64,000 nt of DNA from Microbaculum sp051390635. Lineage in GTDB: Bacteria > Pseudomonadota > Alphaproteobacteria > Rhizobiales > Tepidamorphaceae. The notes below the pieces were generated by a model. It did not search any database and was not told where the DNA came from. It saw only the letters and a program-made list of their open reading frames with translations. The position numbers and the translations under genes are program-made. This document shows positions 25,781 to 34,361 of this stretch, in pieces (position 1 is the stretch's first letter; every line of letters starts with the position of its first letter). The DNA is taken from positions 1-64,000 of the forward strand of contig NZ_JBPODT010000002.1 of NCBI RefSeq assembly GCF_051390635.1. The letters run 5' to 3'.

Positions 25781-27145
25781 ATGACGAAACACGTAAGGCT
25801 CGGCGCAGGCTCGGGCTTTTGGGGCGACGCGCTTGATCCGGCGGTCGAGCTGCTCGAGAAGGGCGATCTCGACTACCTCTCGATGGACTACCTGGCCGAG
25901 TTGACCATGGCGCTACTTCAGCGTCAGAAGCTGAAGAACCCCAAGGCCGGCTACATCCCCGATCTGCCGGACCACATGCGGGCCCTTCTTCCGCTCGCGC
26001 GTCAGTCGGGCACGCGGATCGTCTGCAATGGCGGCGGCGCGAACCCGCGCGCGGCAGCCGAGCGCATCCGCGAGGTTGCCCGCGAGCTAGGCCTCAGCGG
26101 TACGCGCATCGCTGTAATCGAAGGCGACGATCTTCTGCCCCGGCTGGACGAACTGGTCGCCTCCGGCACCGACCTCACCAATTTGGACACCGGTGAGAAC
26201 AACTTCGTCGGCATCCGGAACCGTGTCGTTGCCGCCAACGTCTACACGGACGGTTCCGCCATCGTTTCGGCGCTCGAGCAGGGTGCCCATGTCGTTATCG
26301 CCGGCCGCGTTTCCGACAACGCCCTGTATGTCGGCCCGATCATGCATGAGTTCGGCTGGTGCTACGACGAGGCCCATTCCGATCGCATAGGGGCGGCCAT
26401 CACGGTCGGTCACATCGTGGAGTGCGCCGCCGCAGCAACGGGCGGCATGTCCTCGCGCTTTGCCGAGATGCCCAACATGGGCCGGGCAGGGTTTCCGATC
26501 ATCGAGTTCGGAGAGGACGCCAACGCCGTAATCACGAAAGTCGATGGGTCCGGCGGTCACGTCGACGCGTTCACGGTCAAGGAACATCTCGTCTACGAAA
26601 TCGGCGATCCGTCGCGCTACATCATGCCGGACGGTGTCGCGGATTTCACCACCGTTCGGATCGCGGAGGAGGGCCCCGACCGGGTCCACCTGTCCAACAT
26701 GACCGGCCGTCCCCGCCCGGATCAGCTCAAGCTCGTCGTGGGCTATGAAGACGGCTGGATCGGCGAGGGCATGCTGTTCTTTCCCTGGCCTTACGCGCTG
26801 GAGCGCGCGCAAAAGGCGAAACAGACCCTCACGGAGCGCTTCGAGCGTCTCGGGCTCAAGTCCGATGCCGTGCACTTCGACTTCGTCGGCGTCGACATGC
26901 TGCACGGACCTGCCTCGCCCGCACCGGACCACGATCCGGCTGAGATAGGCCTCCGCGTCGCGGTTCACACCGAGACCAGGGCCGAAGCGGAAAAGGTCCG
27001 CCGGGCTTGCTCCCAGCTGTGGATCATGGGTCCCGGCGGTACGGCATTCGGCACTCCGATCAAGCCGCGCCCGGTCTACGGTCTGTGGCCGACCTTGGTG
27101 CCCCGATCCTTCGTCACCCAGACTGCCGAGATCCTGGAGGCATGA
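25781..27145 (+). CDS. AtuA-like large subunit (DUF1446), copy 2
   Basis: The 454-residue protein is of the same family as the protein at 1985, with parallel landmarks: GAGSGFWGDALDP, CNGGGANPRAA, VVIAGRVSDNALYVGP, HIVECAAAATGG and IMGPGGTAFG near the C-terminus. The ATG at 25781 follows a GGGAG ribosome site by about 7 bp; an in-frame ATG at 25670 would add an Arg-rich stretch without family support. It heads an operon with the small subunit, both carboxylase subunits and an acyl-CoA dehydrogenase. This is the neighbourhood in which AtuA is found in the acyclic terpene (geranyl-CoA) pathway of Pseudomonas. Its reaction is not established. Confidence 0.87.
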   Translation: MTKHVRLGAGSGFWGDALDPAVELLEKGDLDYLSMDYLAELTMALLQRQKLKNPKAGYIPDLPDHMRALLPLARQSGTRIVCNGGGANPRAAAERIREVARELGLSGTRIAVIEGDDLLPRLDELVASGTDLTNLDTGENNFVGIRNRVVAANVYTDGSAIVSALEQGAHVVIAGRVSDNALYVGPIMHEFGWCYDEAHSDRIGAAITVGHIVECAAAATGGMSSRFAEMPNMGRAGFPIIEFGEDANAVITKVDGSGGHVDAFTVKEHLVYEIGDPSRYIMPDGVADFTTVRIAEEGPDRVHLSNMTGRPRPDQLKLVVGYEDGWIGEGMLFFPWPYALERAQKAKQTLTERFERLGLKSDAVHFDFVGVDMLHGPASPAPDHDPAEIGLRVAVHTETRAEAEKVRRACSQLWIMGPGGTAFGTPIKPRPVYGLWPTLVPRSFVTQTAEILEA

Positions 27146-27147
27146 CC

Positions 27148-27462
27148 ATGAAGCTTCTTCGCGACATCGCTTACGTGCGTTCCGGCGACAAGGGGGACGT
27201 GGCGTCCGTCGGCGTCATCGCCCGCGCGCCGGAACATTATCCCGCACTCCTGCGCAGCCTCACGCCGCAGAGCGTGAAGTCGCTGTTTGGCGACTGGGTG
27301 AAAGGTGAGGTTGAAATCTATCCGATGGACAACATCGAAGCCGTTGTTGTCATCATGCGCGGCGCACTGGGCGGCGGTGCCACGCGCACGTTGCGGCTGG
27401 ACCAGACCGGCAAGGCGATGGGCAACGGTCTGCTCCGCCTGCCCGTCGTCGACCAAGCGTAA
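27148..27462 (+). CDS. AtuA-related small subunit, copy 2
   Basis: The 104-residue small partner of the preceding protein carries RSGDKGDVASVGVIA at about residues 11-25 and GALGGGATRTLRLDQTGK later, the equivalents of ARAGDKGD and ALAGGVSKALTLDTHGK in copy 1. It lacks the charged C-terminal tail of copy 1. The ATG at 27148 is used because GGAGG at 27136-27140 has proper spacing; the ATG at 27142 overlaps the upstream stop and is an alternative. Confidence 0.82.
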   Translation: MKLLRDIAYVRSGDKGDVASVGVIARAPEHYPALLRSLTPQSVKSLFGDWVKGEVEIYPMDNIEAVVVIMRGALGGGATRTLRLDQTGKAMGNGLLRLPVVDQA

Positions 27463-27469
27463 GTGGAAA

Positions 27470-29062
27470 ATGACTGGTGCCGCATCCATAGCGGACCAGG
27501 GCGCCGCGATCGCGCGGGGCTACGAGCGGCATAGCGAAGCGGTCGACGCGGCGCGTCGGACCGCCATCGCCGGCGGGCCGCCGGATGCCGTCGCCCGCCA
27601 CCGCGCGCGTGGCAAGCTGACCGCGCGCGAACGCATTTCGCATCTGCTCGATCCCGGCACGCCCTTCATGGAGATCGGCCAACTCGCCGGCCATGAAGTC
27701 TATGACGACGCGGTGCCGTCGGCCGGCATCATAACCGGCATCGGCATGGTCGAAGGCCGCCTCGTCATGGTCATGGCGAACGACGCGACGGTGAAGGGCG
27801 GCACCTACTATCCGTTGACGGTGAAGAAGCAGATTCGCGCCCAGAACATAGCGCGCGAGAACGGGCTCGCCTCGATCTACCTCGTAGACTCGGGCGGCGC
27901 CTTTCTGCCGATGCAGGAAGACATCTTCCCCGACGAGCATCATTTCGGCCGTATCTTTCGCAACATCGCCGAGATGTCGTCGATGGGCCTGCCTCAGATT
28001 GCAGCGGTCATGGGCTCGTGCACGGCCGGCGGCGCGTATATTCCGGCTATGTGCGACGAGACCGTGATCGTGCGCGGCACTGGCACCATCTTTCTCGGCG
28101 GACCCCAGCTTGTTCAGGCGGCGACCGGCGTCGTCGTCGATGCCGAAACGCTGGGCGGCGCCGACGTCCATACCGCCAGCTCTGCCGTCGCCGATCATCT
28201 CGCGCAGGACGACCACCATGCGATCGCCCTGGTGCGTGCGGTCGTTGCACGAAAGCCCGCGCAGCCGTTGCCGGCCCCGCCGCTGCCACCCCGCGAACCG
28301 CTCCATCCCGCCTCCGGCATGGCCGCGCTGATCCCGTCGGACAGCCGTCTGCGCATCCCGGGGCGCGACATCCTCGAGCGCCTGCTCGACGCCGGATGCC
28401 TCGACGAGTATCGCGCACGCTACGGCCAGACGATCATCTGCGGCACCGGCGCGATCGGCGGCTATCCCGTCGGCATCGTCATGAATGACGGCGTCCTGTT
28501 CTCGCAAAGCGCCCAGAAGGCCACGAACTTCGTAGAGCTTTGCTGCCAGCGCGATGTCCCGCTGCTCTTTCTGCACGACATCAGCGGCTTCATGGTCGGT
28601 CAGGAATATGAGGCCGACGGCATCGCCCGCCACGGCGCCAAGCTTGTCAATGCGGTCGCCACCGCGCGGGTGCCCAAGTTCAGCCTCCTCATCGGTGGCA
28701 GCTACGGCGCGGGCAACTTCGCCATGTGTGGCCGCGCGTTCGGCCCCCGGCTGATGGGGATGTGGCCCAATGCCCGCACCTCGGTCATGGGGGGAGAGCA
28801 GGCCGCCACGGTGCTCAGCCTCGTGCGCGAAGCGCAATTGCATAAGGCCGGCCGCAGCTTCACCGAGGAGGACCGCCAGACGTTCGAGGCCCCGGTGCGG
28901 GACGCCTATGAGCGCGCCAGTCATCCTGTCTATGCCGCCGCCCGGCTGTGGGTCGATGCGGTGATCGATCCTGAAGACACACGCGAATGGCTGACGCTCG
29001 CGCTTGCCATGGCTGCCGCGTCGCCGAAGCAGGAGACGCGCTTCGGCGTGTTCCGGATGTAA
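27470..29062 (+). CDS. Acyl-CoA carboxylase carboxyltransferase (beta) subunit
   Basis: The 530-residue beta subunit of a biotin-dependent acyl-CoA carboxylase belongs to the methylcrotonyl-/geranyl-CoA carboxylase group. It has two crotonase-like halves; the first contains GSCTAGGAYIPAM (about residues 182-194) and the second GGSYGAGNFAMCGRAF. The frame extends upstream but the family start is the ATG at 27470, 8 bp after the small AtuA gene. With the alpha subunit 3 bp downstream it would carboxylate a beta-methyl-enoyl-CoA. Choice between methylcrotonyl, geranyl or another branched substrate cannot be made here. Confidence 0.9.
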   Translation: MTGAASIADQGAAIARGYERHSEAVDAARRTAIAGGPPDAVARHRARGKLTARERISHLLDPGTPFMEIGQLAGHEVYDDAVPSAGIITGIGMVEGRLVMVMANDATVKGGTYYPLTVKKQIRAQNIARENGLASIYLVDSGGAFLPMQEDIFPDEHHFGRIFRNIAEMSSMGLPQIAAVMGSCTAGGAYIPAMCDETVIVRGTGTIFLGGPQLVQAATGVVVDAETLGGADVHTASSAVADHLAQDDHHAIALVRAVVARKPAQPLPAPPLPPREPLHPASGMAALIPSDSRLRIPGRDILERLLDAGCLDEYRARYGQTIICGTGAIGGYPVGIVMNDGVLFSQSAQKATNFVELCCQRDVPLLFLHDISGFMVGQEYEADGIARHGAKLVNAVATARVPKFSLLIGGSYGAGNFAMCGRAFGPRLMGMWPNARTSVMGGEQAATVLSLVREAQLHKAGRSFTEEDRQTFEAPVRDAYERASHPVYAAARLWVDAVIDPEDTREWLTLALAMAAASPKQETRFGVFRM

Positions 29063-29064
29063 CG

Positions 29065-31059
29065 ATGTTCGAGCGCGTCCTGATCGCCAACCGCGGCGAA
29101 ATTGCCCGGCGTGTCGCCCGTACCTGTCGGCGGATGGGCATCGACTATGTAGCCGTTTACTCCGACGCCGATCGCGACGCGCCGCATCTTCGCGGCGCCG
29201 CCGCACGCGTGCCGATCGGTCCCGCCCCGGCGGCCCTCTCCTATATCAATGGAGAGAAGCTGATCCGTGCAGCGCTCGATACAGGCTGCGACGCCGTGCA
29301 TCCCGGCTACGGGTTCCTGTCGGAGAATGCCGCGTTCGCGGACGCCGTGGAGTTGGCAGAGCTTGCCTTTGTCGGTCCGGCTCCGAAGACGATCGCCGAC
29401 ATGGGCGACAAGGCCACCGCGAAGGCGATCATGGCCGGGGCAGGCGTGCCGGTCGTTCCCGGCTCCAGCGAGGCCAGCGACGACGCCGATACCATCGCGG
29501 CGCTTCTGGCGCAGACGGGATACCCGGCCCTCCTGAAGCCGGTCGCCGGTGGCGGCGGCAAGGGAATGGCGGTTGTCGAAAGCGGCGACGGCCGCGAGGA
29601 AATCGAATCGGCCATCCGGACGGCGCGCTCCAGCTTCGGTGACGGACGCCTGCTGGTGGAACGGTTCGTGCGCGATCCGCGCCATATCGAGGTGCAGATA
29701 TTCGGCGACGGCCAGGGCAACGTCGTCCACCTGTTCGAGCGCGAATGCTCGCTTCAGCGCCGCCACCAGAAAATCGTCGAGGAGGCCCCGGCCGCGAACC
29801 TGCCGGGCGACCTGCGCGACGCGATGATCGATGCCGCGCTTCGCGGAGCCCGCGCGTTGGCCTATCGCAATGCAGGCACCTTCGAGTTCATCGTCGGCGC
29901 CGACGGCGGGTTTTATTTCCTCGAGGTGAACACGCGCCTCCAGGTCGAGCACCCCGTGACCGAGGAAATCACGGGCCTCGATCTCGTCGAATGGCAGTTG
30001 CGCGTCGCGGCGGGGGAAGCCCTGCCGCTCACTCAAGCGCAGATCGCAAGTCGCGGACATGCAATCGAATGTCGCCTCTATGCCGAGGATCCGGCGGCGG
30101 GCTTCCGTCCGTCGCCCGGCCGCGTCGCCCGGCTTTGCTGGCCGCCGAACGTTCGCGTCGAAAGCGCCGTGGAGAACGACACCACGGTGCCGCCCGACTA
30201 CGACCCGATGATCGCGAAGCTCGTTGTCCATGCCGCCGACCGGACGGCCGCGATCGCGGCTATGACGACGGCGCTCGACGCGACCGCGATCACCGGCATC
30301 ACCACCAACCTCGGCTTCCTGCGCCGGCTGCTCGAAACACCGGAAGTGGTGGCCGGAACCGCGTCCACCGGCTTTATCGATTCCGAGCTGCCGCGGATCA
30401 TGCCGACGGTCGATCCCGCCGACGCCATCGCGGCTGCCGCGGCCGCGGTCGTCTGCGCCGCCCGGACCGAACCGCGTTCGGCGTGTTCGCCCTGGACCCG
30501 CCCCGCTCCGTTTGATCGGGCGACACTCGATGCACGGGCGCCCTTGGGGCGCATCGCATTTTCAGTCGGGGGCAAGAGCCGGGTCGCCCACTTGAACGCG
30601 CTCCACGGCGACTGCGCGAATATCGAGATCCAGCCTGAAGACACGGGCGAACCCGTCAGTCGCATCGTCATGGCGCGCCGGCAGGACGATCTGGTGACCG
30701 GCACGGTGGGCCGGCAGCGCTGGTGCGCGCAGGTCACGGCGCGCGCGGTCGATCTGACACTCGCCGGCACACGGGTCCTGGTGGACCGGATTGCCGCGGG
30801 CCAGGACACGGCCGGCGACGGCGGCGACGAGGCGAAATCGCCCATGCCCGGCGTCGTCGTGGCACTTTCGGTCGTCGCGGGAGCCGCGGTTTCTCGGGGC
30901 GACGTCGTCGCCGTGGTCGAGGCCATGAAATTCGAAAATCCCGTCGTCGCGCCACGCGACGGCGTCGTCGGGGAGGTCTGCTGCGCGGCGGGCGATCAGG
31001 TGCGCGCAGGCCAGGTCCTTGTACGACTTCTTGAAGAATCCGGCATGGCCGTCAGCTAA
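29065..31059 (+). CDS. Acyl-CoA carboxylase biotin carboxylase (alpha) subunit
   Basis: The 664-residue alpha subunit has a biotin carboxylase domain (about residues 1-450, ATP loop GGGGKGM, active-site segment FLEVNTRLQVEHPVTE), a linker region, and a C-terminal biotinyl domain with the modified Lys in VEAMKFEN (Lys622; the more common form is EAMKM). It starts at the ATG at 29065, 3 bp after the beta subunit, and ends 13 bp before the next proposed start. This is the architecture of MccA/AtuF-type subunits. Confidence 0.92.
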   Translation: MFERVLIANRGEIARRVARTCRRMGIDYVAVYSDADRDAPHLRGAAARVPIGPAPAALSYINGEKLIRAALDTGCDAVHPGYGFLSENAAFADAVELAELAFVGPAPKTIADMGDKATAKAIMAGAGVPVVPGSSEASDDADTIAALLAQTGYPALLKPVAGGGGKGMAVVESGDGREEIESAIRTARSSFGDGRLLVERFVRDPRHIEVQIFGDGQGNVVHLFERECSLQRRHQKIVEEAPAANLPGDLRDAMIDAALRGARALAYRNAGTFEFIVGADGGFYFLEVNTRLQVEHPVTEEITGLDLVEWQLRVAAGEALPLTQAQIASRGHAIECRLYAEDPAAGFRPSPGRVARLCWPPNVRVESAVENDTTVPPDYDPMIAKLVVHAADRTAAIAAMTTALDATAITGITTNLGFLRRLLETPEVVAGTASTGFIDSELPRIMPTVDPADAIAAAAAAVVCAARTEPRSACSPWTRPAPFDRATLDARAPLGRIAFSVGGKSRVAHLNALHGDCANIEIQPEDTGEPVSRIVMARRQDDLVTGTVGRQRWCAQVTARAVDLTLAGTRVLVDRIAAGQDTAGDGGDEAKSPMPGVVVALSVVAGAAVSRGDVVAVVEAMKFENPVVAPRDGVVGEVCCAAGDQVRAGQVLVRLLEESGMAVS

Positions 31060-31072
31060 GGAAGACAGGCGA

Positions 31073-32221
31073 TTGGCACTCGATAGCGAAACCCTTGCGC
31101 AACTCATCGGCACCATGCAGCGCTTCGTGGAGGAGAGGCTGATCCCGGCGGAGCCCCGCGTCGAGGCCGAGAACGCGATTCCGCCAGAAATCGTCGAGGA
31201 GATGCGTCACCTCGGCCTGTTCGGCATGTCGATCCCGCAGGAGCATGGCGGGCTCGGCCTTACGATGACGGAAGAGGTGGAGATCGCCTTCGTGCTGGGG
31301 CGCGCCGCGCCCGCCTTCCGCTCCCTGATCGGCACCAACAACGGAATCGGGTCGCAGGGCATCGTGATCGACGGAACGCCGGAGCAGAAGGCGCATTGGC
31401 TGCCGCGCCTGGCCTCCGGCGAGATGATCAGCTCGTTCGCACTGACCGAACCCGATGCCGGATCGGACGCGGCTTCGATCTCGCTGTCCGCCCGGCGCGA
31501 CGGTGACGACTACGTCCTCAACGGGACCAAGCGCTTTATCACCAACGCGCCGGTCGCCAGCCTGTTCACCGTCATGGCGCGCACCGAGCCCGATGTGAAA
31601 GGCGCCAAGGGCATCTCCGCCTTCCTGGTGGAAGCCGATACGCCGGGGCTGACCGTCGGCAAGCCCGACCGGAAGATGGGGCAGCGCGGGGCGCTGACCG
31701 CCGACGTCTTCTTCGAGGATTGCCGGGTGCCCGCATCCGCGATCATCGGTGGCGTTCCCGGGCGCGGCTTCGCAACCGCCATGAAGGTGCTGGACCGCGG
31801 CAGGCTGCACATCTCCGCGATCTGTGCGGGCGCCGCCACGCGGCTTCTCGACGATGCGCTCGCATTCGCGCTGGAACGGAAGCAGTTCGACCAGCCGATC
31901 GCGGAATTCCAGCTTATCCAGGCAATGCTGGCCGATAGCCGCACCGAGCTCTATGCCGGCCAATCCATGGTCCGCGATGCGGCCCGCAGGCGGGATGGCG
32001 GCGAGAGCGTCTCGCTGGAAGCCAGTTGCTGCAAACTGTTCTGCTCGGAGATGGTCGGCCGCGTCGCGGATCGGGCGGTTCAGATACATGGCGGCGCCGG
32101 CTACATGGCGGACTACGCGGTTGAACGGTTCTATCGCGACGTCAGATTGTTCCGGATCTACGAGGGGACGAGCCAGATTCAGCAACTCGTCATCGCCCGC
32201 AACATGATTGCCGGTGCCTAA
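31073..32221 (+). CDS. Acyl-CoA dehydrogenase with canonical Glu
   Basis: The acyl-CoA dehydrogenase has about 382 residues, with LTEPDAGSDAAS as flavin/substrate motif and a C-terminal YEGTSQIQ that keeps the catalytic Glu, unlike the dehydrogenase at 23,048. The start is uncertain. The TTG at 31073, 10 bp after AAGGA, gives a normal family length and no overlap. An ATG at 31019 in the same frame would overlap the carboxylase by about 40 bp. It is the last gene of the AtuA-carboxylase operon. Confidence 0.87.
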   Translation: MALDSETLAQLIGTMQRFVEERLIPAEPRVEAENAIPPEIVEEMRHLGLFGMSIPQEHGGLGLTMTEEVEIAFVLGRAAPAFRSLIGTNNGIGSQGIVIDGTPEQKAHWLPRLASGEMISSFALTEPDAGSDAASISLSARRDGDDYVLNGTKRFITNAPVASLFTVMARTEPDVKGAKGISAFLVEADTPGLTVGKPDRKMGQRGALTADVFFEDCRVPASAIIGGVPGRGFATAMKVLDRGRLHISAICAGAATRLLDDALAFALERKQFDQPIAEFQLIQAMLADSRTELYAGQSMVRDAARRRDGGESVSLEASCCKLFCSEMVGRVADRAVQIHGGAGYMADYAVERFYRDVRLFRIYEGTSQIQQLVIARNMIAGA

Positions 32222-32601
32222 CGCGGTTTTGGCATCCCGATCTCTTCGAGTGGATTGCGAATAGACCGTCCAGGGCACTGGTCCGGACGACATCTTGGCT
32301 CAGGGCAGGGCGCTGCCCGTCTGGCGGCGGCATCCACGAGACAATTTGCGCTGACCGGGTAGCGACAGCGGTCGCAGGAGCCCGATTTCGCTTGGTTCCG
32401 GCCGTTCGGCGCGGCCTGCGGAATGACCGATCCCAACTTCCAGACCCACCTTGTCGCAGGCAGATCATGTTCTGCCGGTCGACAGAAGTAAGCAAATGCC
32501 ATCGCCACCCCTCCAAGGGAGGCGTTTTTGATTCTGGGGCAATCTTCTGGGGGGCGTTTTCAGTATGGGTCTTTCGCTCTTGGAAAAACCCCGGGAAAAA
32601 T
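32222..32601. other. Intergenic region after the second catabolic island
   Basis: 380 bp between the acyl-CoA dehydrogenase and the tRNA. No gene is supported. It contains a weak terminator-like hairpin, CCTCC-AAG-GGAGG followed by CG and five T (32510-32529), and a T-rich stretch just beyond the tRNA 3' end (complement of 32585-32601) that may end tRNA transcription. Confidence 0.45.
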
Positions 32602-32678
32602 TGGTCGGAGTGGCAGGATTTGAACCTGCGACCCCCTCGTCCCGAACGAGGTGCGCTACCAGGCTGCGCTACACTCCG
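32602..32678 (-). tRNA. tRNA-Pro (anticodon CGG)
   Basis: The 77-nt gene folds as a complete cloverleaf. The acceptor stem is CGGAGTG/CACTCCG, the D arm has GCGC stems, and the anticodon stem CCTCG/CGAGG holds loop TTCGGGA (anticodon CGG). The T arm is GCAGG-TTCAAAT-CCTGC, then discriminator A and an encoded CCA. Reads CCG proline codons, which are abundant in this GC-rich genome. Confidence 0.95.
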
Positions 32679-32695
32679 TACCGCTGGTGAGCCGC

Positions 32696-32724
32696 TATAT
32701 AGCCGCCCGTTCTGGCTGCCGCAA
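32696..32724 (-). promoter_or_regulatory. Sigma-70-like promoter of tRNA-Pro
   Basis: On the minus strand TTGCGG (32719-32724) and TATATA (32696-32701) are separated by exactly 17 bp, and the -10 box lies about 18 bp before the tRNA 5' end. This is a good match to an alphaproteobacterial housekeeping promoter. Confidence 0.65.
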
Positions 32725-33093
32725 CCCGCCTTTTTCGGACGTTGTGTGGTGGTTCGGTGTCTGGCCGCGCGCGGGCCGGCGCGATCCTCCCGGAATCCCC
32801 CGTCTCGCCGCCGGTCGCCCCGTCCTTCGACTGAAACAGGATCGAAACACGCGCAAAATCTTTCTGATACCGAACCACCCCATTAAGGCCGGCACGCACG
32901 CCGCCGCCGGTATGCGGATCGGATACGCGCGGGACGGTCATCCCGGCGGTCCGGCGCAGGTTCGGCGCGCAACCGACCGTGGACGCGCTTGGGGCGAACC
33001 GCCCCCGGCCACCTGGTAGGGGTGCTCTGTCCTGGCGCCGCCCGGTTGCGGGCGGCCCAGGTCCGGGGCGGCATGGTTTTGGAGATCGGGAAA
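32725..33093. other. Intergenic region upstream of the receiver-cyclase gene
   Basis: About 370 bp with several overlapping open frames but no recognisable product or ribosome site. The stretch near 32840-32885 is somewhat AT-richer and may hold a rightward promoter. Nothing else is seen. Confidence 0.4.
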
Positions 33094-34173
33094 ATGAACG
33101 CCATCGCGCTGGAGCCGCGGCATGAACCGGTTGTGCTCGTCGTCGAGGACGACGAGGCGAACCGCGAGCTGTTGCTCGACGAGCTGGACTTCATCGGCTG
33201 TCGCGGCATCGCCGCCTCGAACGGTGAGGAGGCCCTGTTGGTCCTCGATGCCACGGATATCGACGTCGTGCTGCTCGACGTGCAGATGCCCGCGATGAAC
33301 GGCTTCGAGGTGCTGCGCCGGCTGCGCGCCGACCCGCGCCGCCGCATGCTGCCGGTGGTGATGATTTCGGCGCTGTCCGACATGGTCAACGTGGTGCGCT
33401 GCCTCGAGCTCGGCGCCGACGACTATCTGCCCAAGCCGTTCAATCCGGTGCTGCTGAAGGCGCGGATCTCCGGCTCGTTGCAGAAGAAGCGCTGGCGCGA
33501 CCAGGAGGCGACCTATCTCGCCCGCATGGAGCGGCAGCTCGCCGAGATCGAGAGCGAGCGGGCCCGCGCCGACAGCCTGCTGGAGGTGGTGCTGCCGACG
33601 GCCGCCCTGCGCGAGCTGAAGCTGACCGGTACGGTCGCCCCGCGCCGCTACGAGAACGTCGTCGTCCTGTTCTCCGACATCGTCCAGTTCACCCGCTACT
33701 CGGAGACCCATTCCGCCGAGGAGGTGGTCGCCAATCTCGACCGGCTCATCGAGGTCTGCGAATGGGGCCTCGCCGAGCACGGGCTGGACAAGATCAAGAC
33801 CGTCGGCGACGGCGTCATGGCGACCGCCAACATGTCGGTGCCCCATGGCGACCCGGTCATGGCGGCGGTGCGGGCGGGGCGGGCGATGGTCGCCGCCGCA
33901 GCGGACAACCCGGCGGGCTGGCGCCTGCGCGTCGGCATCAGCTTCGGCCCCGTCGTCGGCGGCGTGGTCGGCCGCTCGAAGTTCAGCTTCGACGCCTGGG
34001 GAGACCCGGTGAACGTCGCTGCCCGCCTGTCCGGGCTGGGCGACGAATCGGCCGTCTACCTGAGCCAGGACGCCTTCGATCGGATCGCCGGCCGCGCCGA
34101 CGCGACCCGTCTCGACGGCATCCCGCTGAAAGGCAAGGGCACCGTTCCCGTCTACAGGATCGACGCGGATTAG
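33094..34173 (+). CDS. Response-regulator receiver fused to class III adenylate cyclase
   Basis: The 359-residue cytoplasmic protein joins a CheY-like receiver (about residues 10-130: acidic pair VEDDE, phospho-acceptor Asp62 in LLDVQMP, Lys in LPKPFNP) through a coiled-coil linker (about 140-175) to a class III nucleotidyl cyclase (about 175-355). Metal-binding Asp residues are in FSDIVQFT and VGDGVMAT; the Lys before the second motif and the Asp in FDAWGDPVNVAARL are the residues that select ATP. The predicted output is cAMP under phosphorelay control. The ATG at 33094 follows GGAG by 9 bp; 33073 is an alternative. The hybrid kinase downstream is the obvious candidate partner. Confidence 0.9.
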   Translation: MNAIALEPRHEPVVLVVEDDEANRELLLDELDFIGCRGIAASNGEEALLVLDATDIDVVLLDVQMPAMNGFEVLRRLRADPRRRMLPVVMISALSDMVNVVRCLELGADDYLPKPFNPVLLKARISGSLQKKRWRDQEATYLARMERQLAEIESERARADSLLEVVLPTAALRELKLTGTVAPRRYENVVVLFSDIVQFTRYSETHSAEEVVANLDRLIEVCEWGLAEHGLDKIKTVGDGVMATANMSVPHGDPVMAAVRAGRAMVAAAADNPAGWRLRVGISFGPVVGGVVGRSKFSFDAWGDPVNVAARLSGLGDESAVYLSQDAFDRIAGRADATRLDGIPLKGKGTVPVYRIDAD

Positions 34174-34199
34174 CCCTGGCGATCCGCGTCGGTCGCCCC

Positions 34200-34257
34200 G
34201 TTGGCCGCCCGTTGGCCGCCCCGTTGGCCGCCCTGTCGATTGTCGTGTCGATTGTCG
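34200..34257. repeat. Short tandem repeats between cyclase and kinase genes
   Basis: Three near-perfect copies of an 11-bp unit GTTGGCCGCCC (34200-34233, one copy with an extra C) are followed by two copies of TGTCGATTGTCG (34234-34257). They sit in the 188-bp gap upstream of the hybrid kinase. Such arrays change length by slippage and could alter expression of the kinase. Confidence 0.75.
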
Positions 34258-34361
34258 GGGCGGCGAAGGTCCTGAAACAATTGAAACAATTCCAAAGCCG
34301 CGCGACGCCGATCTGAAAGAAAACTGTCGTACAGGACGGGTCGTACCGCGGGTGCCAGGGC

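Noticed and set aside
32602..32678. Integrative element attachment at tRNA-Pro
   Set aside because: No integrase gene flanks the tRNA, and I found no partial repeat of its 3' end within the window by eye.
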